Counted from the first letter of the stretch, positions 8,526 to 16,746 are shown. The stretch is 64,000 bases of DNA from Microbacterium sp. oral taxon 186 str. F0373 (GCF_000411455.1 NZ_KE150457.1:1700023-1764022); one strand, 5' to 3'. A program made the numbers and translations. The notes: generated by a model not told the origin, from the letters alone.

Positions 8526-9359
8526 ATGACCGAGAACGAGCCCCGCACGATCGTGATCACCGGAGCCAGCAGCGGCATCGGGGCCGCCGCTGCCCGGCAG
8601 CTGACCCTTGCCGGGCAGCGGGTCGTGATCGTGGGGCGCGACCCGCGGCGCACGCGGCAGGTCGCCGATGAACTCGGCGTGACCTTCCACGTCGCGGACT
8701 TCGCCGTGCTCGCCCAGGTGCGTGCGCTCGCCGACGAACTGCGGGCGAGCTACCCGCGCATCGATGTGCTCGCGAACAACGCCGGCGGCATCTTCGGCGA
8801 TCGTACGGTCACCGTCGATGGCTTCGAGGCGACCTTCCAGACGAACCATCTGGCGGCCTTCCTGCTCACGAATCTGCTGCGCGATCGCCTCGTCGGCGCG
8901 GGCGCCTCGGTCATCCAGACCTCGAGCGTCGCCGCCCGACGTTTCTCGCGCTTCGACATCGACGACCTCAACGCCCAGCGGCGATACTCTGCGAGCTCGG
9001 CATACGGCAACGCGAAGCTCGCGAACATCCTGTTCACGAGGGAGATCGTGCGGCGCTGGGGCGACGACGGTGTCGCCGCGGCCGCCTTCCACCCCGGCGT
9101 GATCGGCAGCAGTTTCGCCTCGACGGCGAAGGGACCGTGGCGCTTCCTGTACACCAGTCCGGTGACGAGCCGGCTGCTGACCTCGACCGATGTCGGCGGG
9201 GCGCGGCTGGCCTGGCTCGCACTGGGCAAGCCGGGTCTGGACTGGGAGCGCGGTGGATACTACGTCGCCAACCGCCTCGCGCGAACCTCGCCGCTGGCCG
9301 CCGACCCGGTCATCGCCGCGCGCCTGTGGGAGCGCAGCGCGGACATGGTCGGCCTCTGA
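8526..9359 (+). CDS. SDR family NAD(P)-dependent oxidoreductase (retinol-dehydrogenase-like)
   Basis: A 277-residue short-chain dehydrogenase. It has TGASSGIG at the N-terminus, LANNAGG, the catalytic Ser in QTSSVAA and the Tyr-Lys pair in AYGNAKLANIL. The AYGNAKLAN form and the long variable C-terminal part are typical of retinol dehydrogenase/oxidoreductase WW-type SDRs common in actinobacteria; the natural substrate is unknown. TAGACT ends 6 bases before the ATG and there is no Shine-Dalgarno, so a leaderless transcript separate from the upstream SDR is likely. Confidence 0.9.
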   Translation: MTENEPRTIVITGASSGIGAAAARQLTLAGQRVVIVGRDPRRTRQVADELGVTFHVADFAVLAQVRALADELRASYPRIDVLANNAGGIFGDRTVTVDGFEATFQTNHLAAFLLTNLLRDRLVGAGASVIQTSSVAARRFSRFDIDDLNAQRRYSASSAYGNAKLANILFTREIVRRWGDDGVAAAAFHPGVIGSSFASTAKGPWRFLYTSPVTSRLLTSTDVGGARLAWLALGKPGLDWERGGYYVANRLARTSPLAADPVIAARLWERSADMVGL

Positions 9360-9429
9360 CCCGGTCCATCCGTCCGCTCCGGTCGCTATCGGGCGGCGGA
9401 TGCGGCGAGGCGGGACGGACGAGAGGGCG

Positions 9430-10464
9430 TCAGTCGACGAAGCGCACCCAGTTGGCGCCGCTGCCCGTCTCGGCCCGCTGCAGCAGTTCCAGGCGCTCGC
9501 CGTCCACGGCATACAGCGATACCGTCGTCGACTTCTCGCCGGCGGCCACGAGGTAACGGCCGTCGGCGCTCGTGGCGAAGCCGCGGGGCTGCTGCTCGGT
9601 GACGGTGAAGGTCGCGGCATCCGAGAGGCTGCCGTCGGCGGCGACGGGAACCGCCGCCAGCGTGCTCTCCGTGCGCTCCGACGCCCACAGCACGCGTCCG
9701 TCGGCGCCGGCGTGCAGGTCGGCGCCCCAGATGTAGTGGTGCGCGAGAGGATCGGCGCCGAACTCGCTGTGGCCGAGATCCTTGGAGCGGTCGAACGCGG
9801 ATGCCGCGCCCACGAGCGCGAGTGTGCCGGCGGCCGTGTCGCGGGTGTAGTGCAGCACCTCGCCGGAGAACTCGGTCATGACGTAGACGGCATCCTGCGC
9901 CTCGTTCACGAGCAGATGGCGCGGGCCGCTGCCGGCCGGAGCCGCCGCGGTCGCGGGCTCCAGCGGGACGAGGGCGAGCTCGTCGGCGATCGCGTACTGG
10001 GCGACGAGGTCGGCCCCGAGCGAGACGAAGTAGGCGAAACGGCCGTCGGCGCTGGGCAGCACGGAGTGCAGATTCGGGTAGGAGATCTCCGACACCGGCT
10101 CGCCGACGGTGCCGTCGGTGACGGGGGAGAGGATGCCGTAGCCGCCGCCGTAGCTCGCTCCCAGCAGTGCCGATCCATCTCGCGTGAGGGCGAGGTAGTT
10201 CATGCCGCCGGCGGGCAGATCGCGGCGCGAGAGGGGGGTGAGCTCACCGCTCGTGCGATCGAGCGAGAGGGTGACGATGCCGGCGGGATCGCCCTTGACC
10301 GCCGCGTAGACGAGGTCGCGCGCGGCATCCACGGCGAACGTGGAGCACCCCGTCAGTCCGTCGGTCACGGCGATGCGCTCCAGTGCGCCGTCGGTGAGAC
10401 GGAAGGTCGAGAGGGAGCCGTCTGCAGCGTTGGCGACGAGGACGAGGGCAGTCGTGGCGGTCAT
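9430..10464 (-). CDS. Lactonase family beta-propeller protein (6-phosphogluconolactonase YbhE-like)
   Basis: A 344-residue cytosolic seven-bladed propeller of the lactonase family (PF10282). The signatures are the repeated blade ends such as DLVYAAVKGD, the GPRHLLVN segment and LWASERTESTLA with QQPRGFATSADGRYLVAAG near the C-terminus, as in E. coli Pgl and muconate cycloisomerase-like proteins. It may hydrolyse 6-phosphogluconolactone or another sugar lactone. No signal peptide. It is divergent from an NAD(P)-binding protein across a 36-bp mirror-symmetric promoter region, with TACGCT 6 bases before its ATG, so probably leaderless. Confidence 0.85.
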   Translation of the reverse strand: MTATTALVLVANAADGSLSTFRLTDGALERIAVTDGLTGCSTFAVDAARDLVYAAVKGDPAGIVTLSLDRTSGELTPLSRRDLPAGGMNYLALTRDGSALLGASYGGGYGILSPVTDGTVGEPVSEISYPNLHSVLPSADGRFAYFVSLGADLVAQYAIADELALVPLEPATAAAPAGSGPRHLLVNEAQDAVYVMTEFSGEVLHYTRDTAAGTLALVGAASAFDRSKDLGHSEFGADPLAHHYIWGADLHAGADGRVLWASERTESTLAAVPVAADGSLSDAATFTVTEQQPRGFATSADGRYLVAAGEKSTTVSLYAVDGERLELLQRAETGSGANWVRFVD

Positions 10465-10500
10465 GGTTCCAGCGTAGGCGGCGCCGCGTACGCTGGAGCC
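10465..10500. promoter_or_regulatory. 36-bp mirror-symmetric bidirectional promoter
   Basis: The entire gap between two divergent ATG codons is an inverted repeat: each side reads TACGCT, then GGA(A/G)CC, then ATG. Arms are 12 bp with one mismatch, separated by 12 bp. Each TACGCT (10471-10476 minus, 10489-10494 plus) is a TANNNT -10 placed for transcription starting at the start codon. The -35 of each promoter would fall at the opposite end of the gap. Confidence 0.6.
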
Positions 10501-11148
10501 ATGGCACGCATCCTCATCATCGGCGGACACGGCAAGGTGGCGCTGAAGGCCGAGCCGCTGCTCGCTCGGGCCGGCCACGAGGTCAGCGCGGTCATCCGCA
10601 CCGCGGACCACGTCGACGACGTGATGACGGCGGGTGCGCATCCCGTGGTGGCCGACGTCGCGAGTCTCGACCTCGCGCAGCTGACCGACCTCGTCCGCGG
10701 TTTCGACGTCGTCGTCTGGTCGGCGGGTGCCGGCGGCGGCGATGCGGCACGCACGTACGCCGTCGACCGCGACGCGGCGATCCGCACGATCGACGCTGCC
10801 GCGGCGGCGAACGTCGACAGGTTCGTCATGGTGTCGTACTTCGGTGCCGGGCCCGACCACAGCGTCGACCCCGGCAACGACTTCTTCGCCTACGCCGAGG
10901 CGAAGGCCGCCGCGGATGCGCATCTGCGCGCCAGCAGTGTCGAGCACACGATCCTCGCTCCGTCGACCCTGACCGACGATGACCCCACCGGGCTGATCGA
11001 GACCGCTGCCCCGTCGGGCACGTCGGTGTCGCGCGCCGACGTCGCCGCGGTGCTCGCGGCCACGGTCGACGAGCCCGCGACGCGGGGGCGCACCGTGAGC
11101 TTCAACGCCGGTTCGACGCCGATCACGCACGCGCTGGCGGCCGGGTGA
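10501..11148 (+). CDS. NAD(P)-binding atypical SDR (YwnB/YhfK-like)
   Basis: A 215-residue atypical short-chain dehydrogenase starting MARILIIGGHGKVAL, a GxxGxVxxxx cofactor motif shared with YwnB/YhfK and flavin-reductase-like proteins. It has VVWSAGAGGG at strand 4 and YAEAKAAADAHLRAS, with the Tyr-x-x-x-Lys pattern partly kept as YAEAK. The C-terminal ISRADVA-like segment (SVSRADVAAVLAA) is typical of the group. Substrate unknown; probably a cytosolic redox or sugar-nucleotide-like enzyme. TACGCT lies 6 bases before the ATG. Confidence 0.85.
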   Translation: MARILIIGGHGKVALKAEPLLARAGHEVSAVIRTADHVDDVMTAGAHPVVADVASLDLAQLTDLVRGFDVVVWSAGAGGGDAARTYAVDRDAAIRTIDAAAAANVDRFVMVSYFGAGPDHSVDPGNDFFAYAEAKAAADAHLRASSVEHTILAPSTLTDDDPTGLIETAAPSGTSVSRADVAAVLAATVDEPATRGRTVSFNAGSTPITHALAAG

Positions 11149-11185
11149 GGGGCGGCATCCGCGCGGGCGCCCGTACGCTGGAGGC

Positions 11186-11365
11186 ATGAGCAAGAGCACT
11201 CTCTGGAGCATCGTCGGCGTGGTCGTGGCGATCGCGATCGCCTGGGTGATCGTCAACGTCATCTTCAGCGTGCTGTGGTTCGTGGCGAAGCTCGTCGTGG
11301 TGCTGGTCGTCGCGGTGATCGTCTTCTTCGTGCTGCAGCGGATGTTCGCCCGCAACGACGGGTGA
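11186..11365 (+). CDS. Small two-helix membrane protein (59 aa)
   Basis: A 59-residue protein starting MSKSTLWSIVGVV and ending QRMFARNDG, with two hydrophobic stretches (about residues 7-30 and 33-50) separated by a short turn with Lys35. It is supported as a real gene by TACGCT 6 bases before the ATG, identical in placement to other leaderless starts here, by strong third-position GC, and by a neat fit in the gap between two annotated genes. No function recognised; many Microbacteriaceae carry such short membrane proteins. Confidence 0.7.
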   Translation: MSKSTLWSIVGVVVAIAIAWVIVNVIFSVLWFVAKLVVVLVVAVIVFFVLQRMFARNDG

Positions 11366-11435
11366 GTCTGCGCGCCCCTGCTAGCGTCGAAGGGCGCGGC
11401 CCGGGTAGGTGCGCGCGGATGCCGAGGGAGGCAAC

Positions 11436-11990
11436 GTGACGGATCGCACCAGCTGGATCCTCGTCGACGGCGAGAACATCGATGCCACGCTCGGCGGATC
11501 GATCCTGGGCCGTCGCCCGCAGCCCGATGAGCGCCCCCGGTGGGATCGCCTGCTGAGCTTCATCGAGGAGCGCTGGCAGCAGCCGGTACGCGGCCTCTTC
11601 TTCCTCAACGCGTCGACGCATCTGCCCATGCCGTTCGTGCAGGCGCTGCTGGCGCTCGGCTACACCCCGGTGCCGCTGTCGGGTCCGGCCGATGCGAAGG
11701 TCGTCGACCTCGCCATCCAGCGGACGCTCCGGGCTCTCGAGGATCGCAGCGGCGACGTCGTCCTCGTCAGTCACGACCGCGACTTCGTCGACGACCTCGC
11801 AACCCTCGTCGACGATGACCGCCGCGTCGGGCTGATCGGGTTCCACGAGTTCCGCAGCAGCGAGTTCGCCGCCGTTCCCGGCATCGAGTTCTTCGATCTC
11901 GAGTACGACGTGCACGCCTTCGACGCCCAGCTGCCGCGCGTGCGCGTCATCCCCATCGAGGAGTTCGACCCCGCCGAGTTCCTCGGCTGA
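11436..11990 (+). CDS. NYN domain-containing protein (PIN-like nuclease fold)
   Basis: A 184-residue protein with an NYN/PIN-like fold: SWILVDGENIDATLG carries the first acidic residues (D-G-E-N) after strand 1, DAKVVDLAIQRTL supplies the central Asp pair, and VVLVSHDRDFVDDL the third acidic cluster. This layout is typical of Mg-dependent ribonucleases such as limkain-b1/LabA-like proteins. The GTG at 11436 follows GGGAGG at about 5 bases and begins MTDRTSW. RNA cleavage is inferred from the fold; no target is known. The acidic C-terminus ends PAEFLG. Confidence 0.85.
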   Translation: MTDRTSWILVDGENIDATLGGSILGRRPQPDERPRWDRLLSFIEERWQQPVRGLFFLNASTHLPMPFVQALLALGYTPVPLSGPADAKVVDLAIQRTLRALEDRSGDVVLVSHDRDFVDDLATLVDDDRRVGLIGFHEFRSSEFAAVPGIEFFDLEYDVHAFDAQLPRVRVIPIEEFDPAEFLG

Positions 11991-12019
11991 GGACGCGCGA
12001 ACTCACGGCGCGAACACAG

Positions 12020-12039
12020 GTGAACGATATATCGTTCAC
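12020..12039. promoter_or_regulatory. PadR operator candidate (perfect 20-bp palindrome)
   Basis: GTGAACGATATATCGTTCAC is a perfect 20-bp inverted repeat 36 bp before the PadR gene. Its ATAT centre and long symmetric arms fit the kind of site bound by PadR dimers, many of which repress their own operon. It lies where the promoter should be. Confidence 0.7.
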
Positions 12040-12075
12040 TATCGCCGAGTGGTCGGCGCGATTTCGGGAGGCATC

Positions 12076-12648
12076 ATGAACGGTTCATTCTCCGGTCCGG
12101 GCTTCGGCGGACGCGGGTTCGGCTCCGGCCCCTTCGCGGCCGGGTCGGCGGGCATGTGGGACGCGATGGAGAATCTCCGCGCATCCTTCGAACAGCGCAC
12201 CGGACCCCGCATGGGACGCGGTGACGTACGCGCGGCGGTGCTGGCCCTGCTCGTCGAGCAGCCGATGCACGGCTACCAGATCATCCAGGAGATCGAGCAG
12301 CGCAGCGACGGCGCCTGGAAGCCCAGTGCCGGCTCGGTGTATCCGACGCTGCAGATGCTCGCTGACGAGGGCCTGATCGTCGCCGACGAGGCGAACGGCC
12401 GCAAGACCTACGCGCTCACCGACGTCGGCCGCGCCGAGGCAGAGGCCTCCGCCGACCGTCCGGCACCCTGGGAGACCCCAGGCCAGCGCGACGGTGGCCG
12501 CATGAGCGCCCTGCCCAAGGCCGGCTTCGCGCTCGCCCAGGCCGTCGGGCAGGTCGGGCGCACCGGCACGCCGGAGCAGGTGCAGAGCGCCGTCGAGATC
12601 CTCGACGAGGCACGCCGACGCGTCTACGCGCTGCTCGCCCAGGGCTGA
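12076..12648 (+). CDS. PadR family transcriptional regulator
   Basis: A 190-residue PadR-type regulator. A Gly/Phe-rich, probably disordered leader of about 50 residues precedes the winged helix, which is marked by VLALLVEQPMHGYQII and SAGSVYPTLQMLADEGL, both family hallmarks. The C-terminal helical part (about 140-190) should mediate dimerisation. GGGAGG lies 5 bases before the ATG at 12076. It is 6 bp upstream of a UbiB-like kinase gene and almost certainly co-transcribed with it, under the 20-bp palindrome at 12020. The inducing ligand is unknown. Confidence 0.92.
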   Translation: MNGSFSGPGFGGRGFGSGPFAAGSAGMWDAMENLRASFEQRTGPRMGRGDVRAAVLALLVEQPMHGYQIIQEIEQRSDGAWKPSAGSVYPTLQMLADEGLIVADEANGRKTYALTDVGRAEAEASADRPAPWETPGQRDGGRMSALPKAGFALAQAVGQVGRTGTPEQVQSAVEILDEARRRVYALLAQG

Positions 12649-12654
12649 TCTGCG

Positions 12655-14340
12655 GTGCAGTCGGGCTCACGCGCGCGGTACCGGCGCATCCTCCGCTTCG
12701 CCGCACTGTCGCTGGCGCAGACCTGGTGGTACGACCTGTTCCTGCCGCGCGTGGGCTTCGGGCGCCTCGCCGAGCGGTCGCGCAGCGCGCGGTTGCAGCG
12801 CATCGCCCGTCGCTTCCACGCGCTCGCCGTCGACCTCGGCGGTCTCATGATCAAGGTTGGCCAGTTCATGTCGTCGCGTCTGGACGTGCTGCCGCCGGAG
12901 ATCACGAAAGAACTCGAAGGGCTGCAGGACGAGGTGCCGCCGGTGCCGTTCGCCGACATCCGTGCCGCCGCCGAGACGCAGCTCGGGATGCCGCTGGAGC
13001 GCGCGTATGCCTGGTTCGACGAGACGCCGGTGGCCGCGGCATCCCTCGGGCAGGCCCACCGGGCACGACTGACCCCGGCCGATGCGACGCTGAGCGGCTT
13101 CGGCGCCGTCGTCGTGAAGGTGCAGCGCCCCGGGATCGACGAGATCGTCGACGTCGACCTGGCGGCCCTCCGCCGGGTCGCCGGGTGGCTGAGCCGCGTG
13201 CGGCTGGTCTCGGACCGCGTCGATGCGCCCGCACTGGCAGAGGAGTTCGCCGCGACATCGCGGGAGGAGATCGACTACCTCCACGAGGCGCAGAACGCGG
13301 AGCGCTTCGCCGCCGACATGGCGGATGACCCCGCCATCGCGGTGCCGGAGGTCGTATGGGAGCGCTCGACGCGCAAGGTGCTGACACTGCAGGACGTCAC
13401 CGCGATCAAGATCTCCGACGTCGCGGGGCTGCGCGCGGCCGGCATCGATCCCGTCCAGGTGGCCGAGACCTTCGCCACGACGATGTTCACCCAGCTGTTC
13501 CGGACGGGCTTCTTCCACGCCGATCCGCACCCGGGCAACGTGTTCGTGACGCCGCGACCGGCCGGTGCCGATCCCGCGGCTCCGGCGTGGACGCTGACCT
13601 TCATCGACTTCGGCATGATGGGCACGGTCGACGATCGGCTGCGATCGGGGCTTCGCACCGTGCTGCTGGCGGTCGCGGCCCGCGACAGCAAGCGGCTGGT
13701 GCAGGGCATTCTCGACGTGGGCGCTCTTCTGCCCGGCGCCGACACCCGCGAGCTCGAGCGCGCGTACGCGAAGCTGTTCGCCCGCTTCGGCGGCATGGGG
13801 TTCGCGCAGCTGCGCGAGGTCGACCCGCGCGAGTTCCGCGACTTCGCGGAGGAGTTCGGCGATGTCGTGCGGAACCTGCCGTTCCAGCTGCCGGAGAACT
13901 TCCTCCTGATCGTGCGCGCGATCTCGCTCACCTCGGGCGTGTGCAGCACGCTGGAGCCCGAGTACAACATCTGGGAGAGCGTCGAGCCGTTCGCCGGCCA
14001 GGTGCTGCGCGATGAGGGCGGCAACGTGCTCAGAGACGCGCTCGCTCAGATCTCCGAGGTCGCCACCACCGCCTGGCGCCTGCCCGGCCGTCTCGACGGC
14101 CTCATCACCGGGTTCGAGGAGGGGACGGTGTCGGTCGACATGTCGCGCCTCGAACGCCGACTGGACCGCCTGGAGCGGATCGCTCAACGGGGACTGGCGG
14201 CGGTGGTCTTCGGCATCCTGCTCATCGGCGGCATCCTGCTGCGAATGACCGACGAGGCGTTCGGCGTCGCGATGATGATCGCGTCGCTCTTGCCGCTGGC
14301 CGTCAGCCTCCTGCCGCGCGGTCGGCGCCGGCGCCGCTAG
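12655..14340 (+). CDS. ABC1/UbiB-AarF family atypical kinase
   Basis: A 561-residue UbiB-like atypical kinase. Seen: the KxGQ segment KVGQFMSSRLDVLPPE (about residues 65-80), the Ala-rich nucleotide loop AAASLGQAH, VVVKVQRPG with the catalytic-lobe Lys, HADPHPGNVF (catalytic loop) and IDFGMMG (metal-binding DFG). Two C-terminal membrane helices end in a basic RGRRRRR tail. Family members support isoprenoid quinone or lipid homeostasis. Starts with GTG 6 bp after the PadR stop; co-transcription makes it the likely PadR target. The biological substrate is unknown. Confidence 0.9.
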   Translation: MQSGSRARYRRILRFAALSLAQTWWYDLFLPRVGFGRLAERSRSARLQRIARRFHALAVDLGGLMIKVGQFMSSRLDVLPPEITKELEGLQDEVPPVPFADIRAAAETQLGMPLERAYAWFDETPVAAASLGQAHRARLTPADATLSGFGAVVVKVQRPGIDEIVDVDLAALRRVAGWLSRVRLVSDRVDAPALAEEFAATSREEIDYLHEAQNAERFAADMADDPAIAVPEVVWERSTRKVLTLQDVTAIKISDVAGLRAAGIDPVQVAETFATTMFTQLFRTGFFHADPHPGNVFVTPRPAGADPAAPAWTLTFIDFGMMGTVDDRLRSGLRTVLLAVAARDSKRLVQGILDVGALLPGADTRELERAYAKLFARFGGMGFAQLREVDPREFRDFAEEFGDVVRNLPFQLPENFLLIVRAISLTSGVCSTLEPEYNIWESVEPFAGQVLRDEGGNVLRDALAQISEVATTAWRLPGRLDGLITGFEEGTVSVDMSRLERRLDRLERIAQRGLAAVVFGILLIGGILLRMTDEAFGVAMMIASLLPLAVSLLPRGRRRRR

Positions 14341-14345
14341 GTCGC

Positions 14346-15245
14346 TCAGCCCGTTGCCGCGGTGAGCAGTGCGTCGACGACGGCATCCGTCGCGTGCGGC
14401 GCGACATGGAGGTTGAGGGCGGGCTCGACGAGTTCGACCTCCAGCAGCGCCAGCCCGTATGCGCGCGAGCGCACCGTGTCGACGCGGGCGTAGAGGGGGA
14501 GCGGGCCGCCGGTGACCGTCTGCACGGCCTGTACGACGGCGGTGGCGAAGGCGATCTCGTCGTCGTAGGCGGGCACCTGCTCGGGATGCTCCTCGTAGAC
14601 ACCCCCGATGAGTCCGCCGCCCACCTCCAGCAGAGCACCCTTGGAGATAGCGTGCGTGAAGCGTCCGTCGATCAGGTAGAGCGCCTTCTCCCACCCGCGT
14701 GACAGCTCAGGCACCTCGGGCTGGATCATCGCGGTGTCGCCGGCCTCGATGATCCGTGTCGCCAGTTCGAGCGCCCGCTCGTCGTCGGCGTCGAAGAGAC
14801 CGGTGTCGCGTGCCCCCGCCGATACCGCCGGCTTCACGACGACCCGGGCGTGCGCGGCCAGCGCCGCGCGGACGTCATCGACGCTCGTCGCGTACGCGGT
14901 CGGCACCACGCGGATGCCGGCGCCCTCCAGGTCGGAGAGGTAGTGCTTGTCGAGGTTCCAGCGCATCGTCGCCGGAGCGTTGACGACGCGGGTGGATGCC
15001 GCCGCGCGCTCGAGCCATGCCTGGAACTCGGCGGGGCGTTCGGGATAGTCCCACGGGGAGCGGACCGCGAGCAGATCGAAGGCGGCGAGATCGACGGTGT
15101 CGTCGTGCCAGACGACGGGCTCGGCCGCCGCGCCGCGAGCACGGAGTGCATCGAGGAGGACCGGGGTGTCGTGGTCGGGGTCTTCGTCGGAGTAGAAGGC
15201 GGCGTCGGCGACGACGATGCCGATCCGCGGTGCAGGCGAGGTCAC
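14346..15245 (-). CDS. Orphan ATP-grasp domain protein
   Basis: A 299-residue protein with an ATP-grasp fold. After an N-terminal pre-grasp domain (PRIGIVVADAAFYSDEDPDHD), WNLDKHYLSDLEGAGI, RVVVKPAVSAG (ATP-binding Lys), MIQPEVPELSRGWEKALYLIDG and VDTVRS near the Mg-binding end follow in the usual order. Similar to stand-alone RimK/glutathione-synthetase-like enzymes that join a carboxylate to an amine. Neither acceptor nor donor is known and no pathway genes are adjacent. The GTG at 15245 has TAGGGT 8 bases upstream. It is convergent with the UbiB gene (stops 6 bp apart). Confidence 0.75.
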   Translation of the reverse strand: MTSPAPRIGIVVADAAFYSDEDPDHDTPVLLDALRARGAAAEPVVWHDDTVDLAAFDLLAVRSPWDYPERPAEFQAWLERAAASTRVVNAPATMRWNLDKHYLSDLEGAGIRVVPTAYATSVDDVRAALAAHARVVVKPAVSAGARDTGLFDADDERALELATRIIEAGDTAMIQPEVPELSRGWEKALYLIDGRFTHAISKGALLEVGGGLIGGVYEEHPEQVPAYDDEIAFATAVVQAVQTVTGGPLPLYARVDTVRSRAYGLALLEVELVEPALNLHVAPHATDAVVDALLTAATG

Positions 15246-15327
15246 GGGAGACCACCCTACTGAGGGTCGCGGCCTTGACCGGCCCCCTCCCGGGCGGCAG
15301 GCTGGCGGGAAGACCACGGAGGTGTTC

Positions 15328-15777
15328 ATGGCAGCCACGGCCGTTCCCCTCGTCGAGAGCAGTACGCTCCCCGGCGTCGTCCTCGTCGAGCGCGTGCGCC
15401 GACTCATCCTGCTGTCGGTGCTTCTCGCGTGCGGCTACGGCATGTTCGTGCGCGGTCAGAAGCAGTCGTGCATCGGTCAGCCCTCGGGGCCGGCCGCGTG
15501 CACGGAACTCATCATGAGTCCGAGCCCTCTCGTCTTCGTCGCGGCCGCCGTCATCGTGCTCATCTCGCTGAAGCGTGTTGTTCATCACGCGGCATCCGAC
15601 GACGATGCGCGGCGGATTCTCGGGCGCGCGGCCACGGGCGTCGTCGTGCTCTTCGTCGTCGCGACGGTCGTGTCGCTGACGTGGCTCGCCTTGGTTCCGG
15701 TGCCGGACCCCGCCGGGCCATACGCGATCGTCTTCCCGTTCCCTTTCGCTTCGGGTGAGTTCCGTGCGTCGCCGTAG
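15328..15777 (+). CDS. Hypothetical membrane protein
   Basis: A 149-residue protein with three predicted membrane segments (about residues 24-42, 66-84 and 105-125) and an extracytoplasmic loop between the first two with two Cys residues (SCIGQPSGPAACTE) that could form a disulfide. The ATG at 15328 has GGAGG about 7 bases upstream. No family recognised. It is divergent from the ATP-grasp gene and upstream of a Nudix gene that has its own promoter signal. Confidence 0.7.
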   Translation: MAATAVPLVESSTLPGVVLVERVRRLILLSVLLACGYGMFVRGQKQSCIGQPSGPAACTELIMSPSPLVFVAAAVIVLISLKRVVHHAASDDDARRILGRAATGVVVLFVVATVVSLTWLALVPVPDPAGPYAIVFPFPFASGEFRASP

Positions 15778-15803
15778 CGGTCGGCGCGTCGTAGCCTGAA
15801 CGG

Positions 15804-16508
15804 GTGCCCTCCGACTCCGCCGTTCCCGTCGTCGGGGCACGCGCCGAGCTGACCGCTCTGGCTCGCGATGGCCGGGACTGGACAGTGCCGCTGCGGCACC
15901 TGCCCGCAGCCGTCTCGCCGCGCGCCGCCGCGGTGCTGATTCTGTTCGGTGTGCTCGATGCCGTACCGAGCGCACACACGGCGCAGGATGCCGCGGTCTC
16001 GCGCGATCTCGACGTGCTGCTGCTGGAGCGTGCGACCACGCTTCGCGCTCACCCGGGTCAGGTCGCCTTCCCGGGGGGACGGCTCGATCCCGGCGATTCC
16101 GGGCCCATCGCGGCCGCGCTGCGCGAGGCCGAGGAGGAGACGGGGCTCGATCCCGCCGGCGTCGAGGTTCTGGGTGCGCTGCCGCCCGTACCTCTGGAGT
16201 TCTCCGGTCACCTCGTCACCCCGGTGCTGGGGTGGTGGCGGCATCCGTCTCCCGTCCGCGTCGTCGACGACGCCGAGTCAGCCGCCGTGTTCCGCGCCCC
16301 GGTGGCCGACCTGCTCGACCCGCGCAACCGCGGGGTGACCGTCATCGAGCGTGACGGACAGACGTGGCGCGGGCCGGCTTTCGAGGTGCAGGGCCACCTC
16401 GTGTGGGGCTTCACCGCGATGGTGCTCGACGCGCTGTTCGACCGGCTCGGCTGGACCGAGCCGTGGGACCTGGGCGCCCAGACCCGGCGCGTGCCGTTGC
16501 CGATCTGA
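15804..16508 (+). CDS. Nudix hydrolase (CoA pyrophosphatase-like)
   Basis: A 234-residue Nudix enzyme. The Nudix box runs from GGRLDPGD to REAEEETGLD (about residues 92-116) and retains the REAEEE metal-binding core. LRAHPGQVAFPGG before it is the signature of the CoA pyrophosphatase (NudL/PCD1) group, which cleaves coenzyme A or its derivatives. The C-terminal half holds WGFTAMVLDAL, also typical. GTG start with TAGCCT ending 6 bases upstream, so likely leaderless. CoA specificity is inferred. Confidence 0.88.
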   Translation: MPSDSAVPVVGARAELTALARDGRDWTVPLRHLPAAVSPRAAAVLILFGVLDAVPSAHTAQDAAVSRDLDVLLLERATTLRAHPGQVAFPGGRLDPGDSGPIAAALREAEEETGLDPAGVEVLGALPPVPLEFSGHLVTPVLGWWRHPSPVRVVDDAESAAVFRAPVADLLDPRNRGVTVIERDGQTWRGPAFEVQGHLVWGFTAMVLDALFDRLGWTEPWDLGAQTRRVPLPI

Positions 16509-16542
16509 ACCGGGCGCCGTGTGCCCGCGGCGGCGCGGGCCC

Positions 16543-16677
16543 GAAACGGTGGCGCGATCTGCGGTCTGCGCGACGTCGTGACCGCGGTTTGCGACCCCGA
16601 TCGGGTCGCCGGTCGGGGTTGCCGGCGGATCGGTGGCGCGATCTGCGGTCTGCGCGACGTCGTGGCCACCGTTTGCG
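16543..16677. repeat. REP-like two-unit repeat with inverted ends
   Basis: A 34-bp sequence starting CGGTGGCGCGATCTGCGG is repeated identically at 16547-16580 and 16631-16664, period 84 bp, and similarity continues for about 13 bp (ending GTTTGCG). The left end AAACGGTGGC (16544-16553) is the exact reverse complement of GCCACCGTTT (16665-16674) at the right end. The block fills most of the 238-bp gap between the Nudix gene and tRNA-Ser. It resembles a dispersed REP/BIME-type element. Short frames across it are not credible genes. Confidence 0.6.
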
Positions 16678-16746
16678 CCCCGAAGCAGGGCGCCGTGACC
16701 TCGGACGCGACATCGGCGCTTCGCGGCGGCTGATAGGATCGTCAAC

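Noticed and set aside
16521..16733. Small plus-strand frame with repeated GGAICGLRDVV
   Set aside because: It is created by the REP-like repeat; no promoter, no ribosome site and no independent support.
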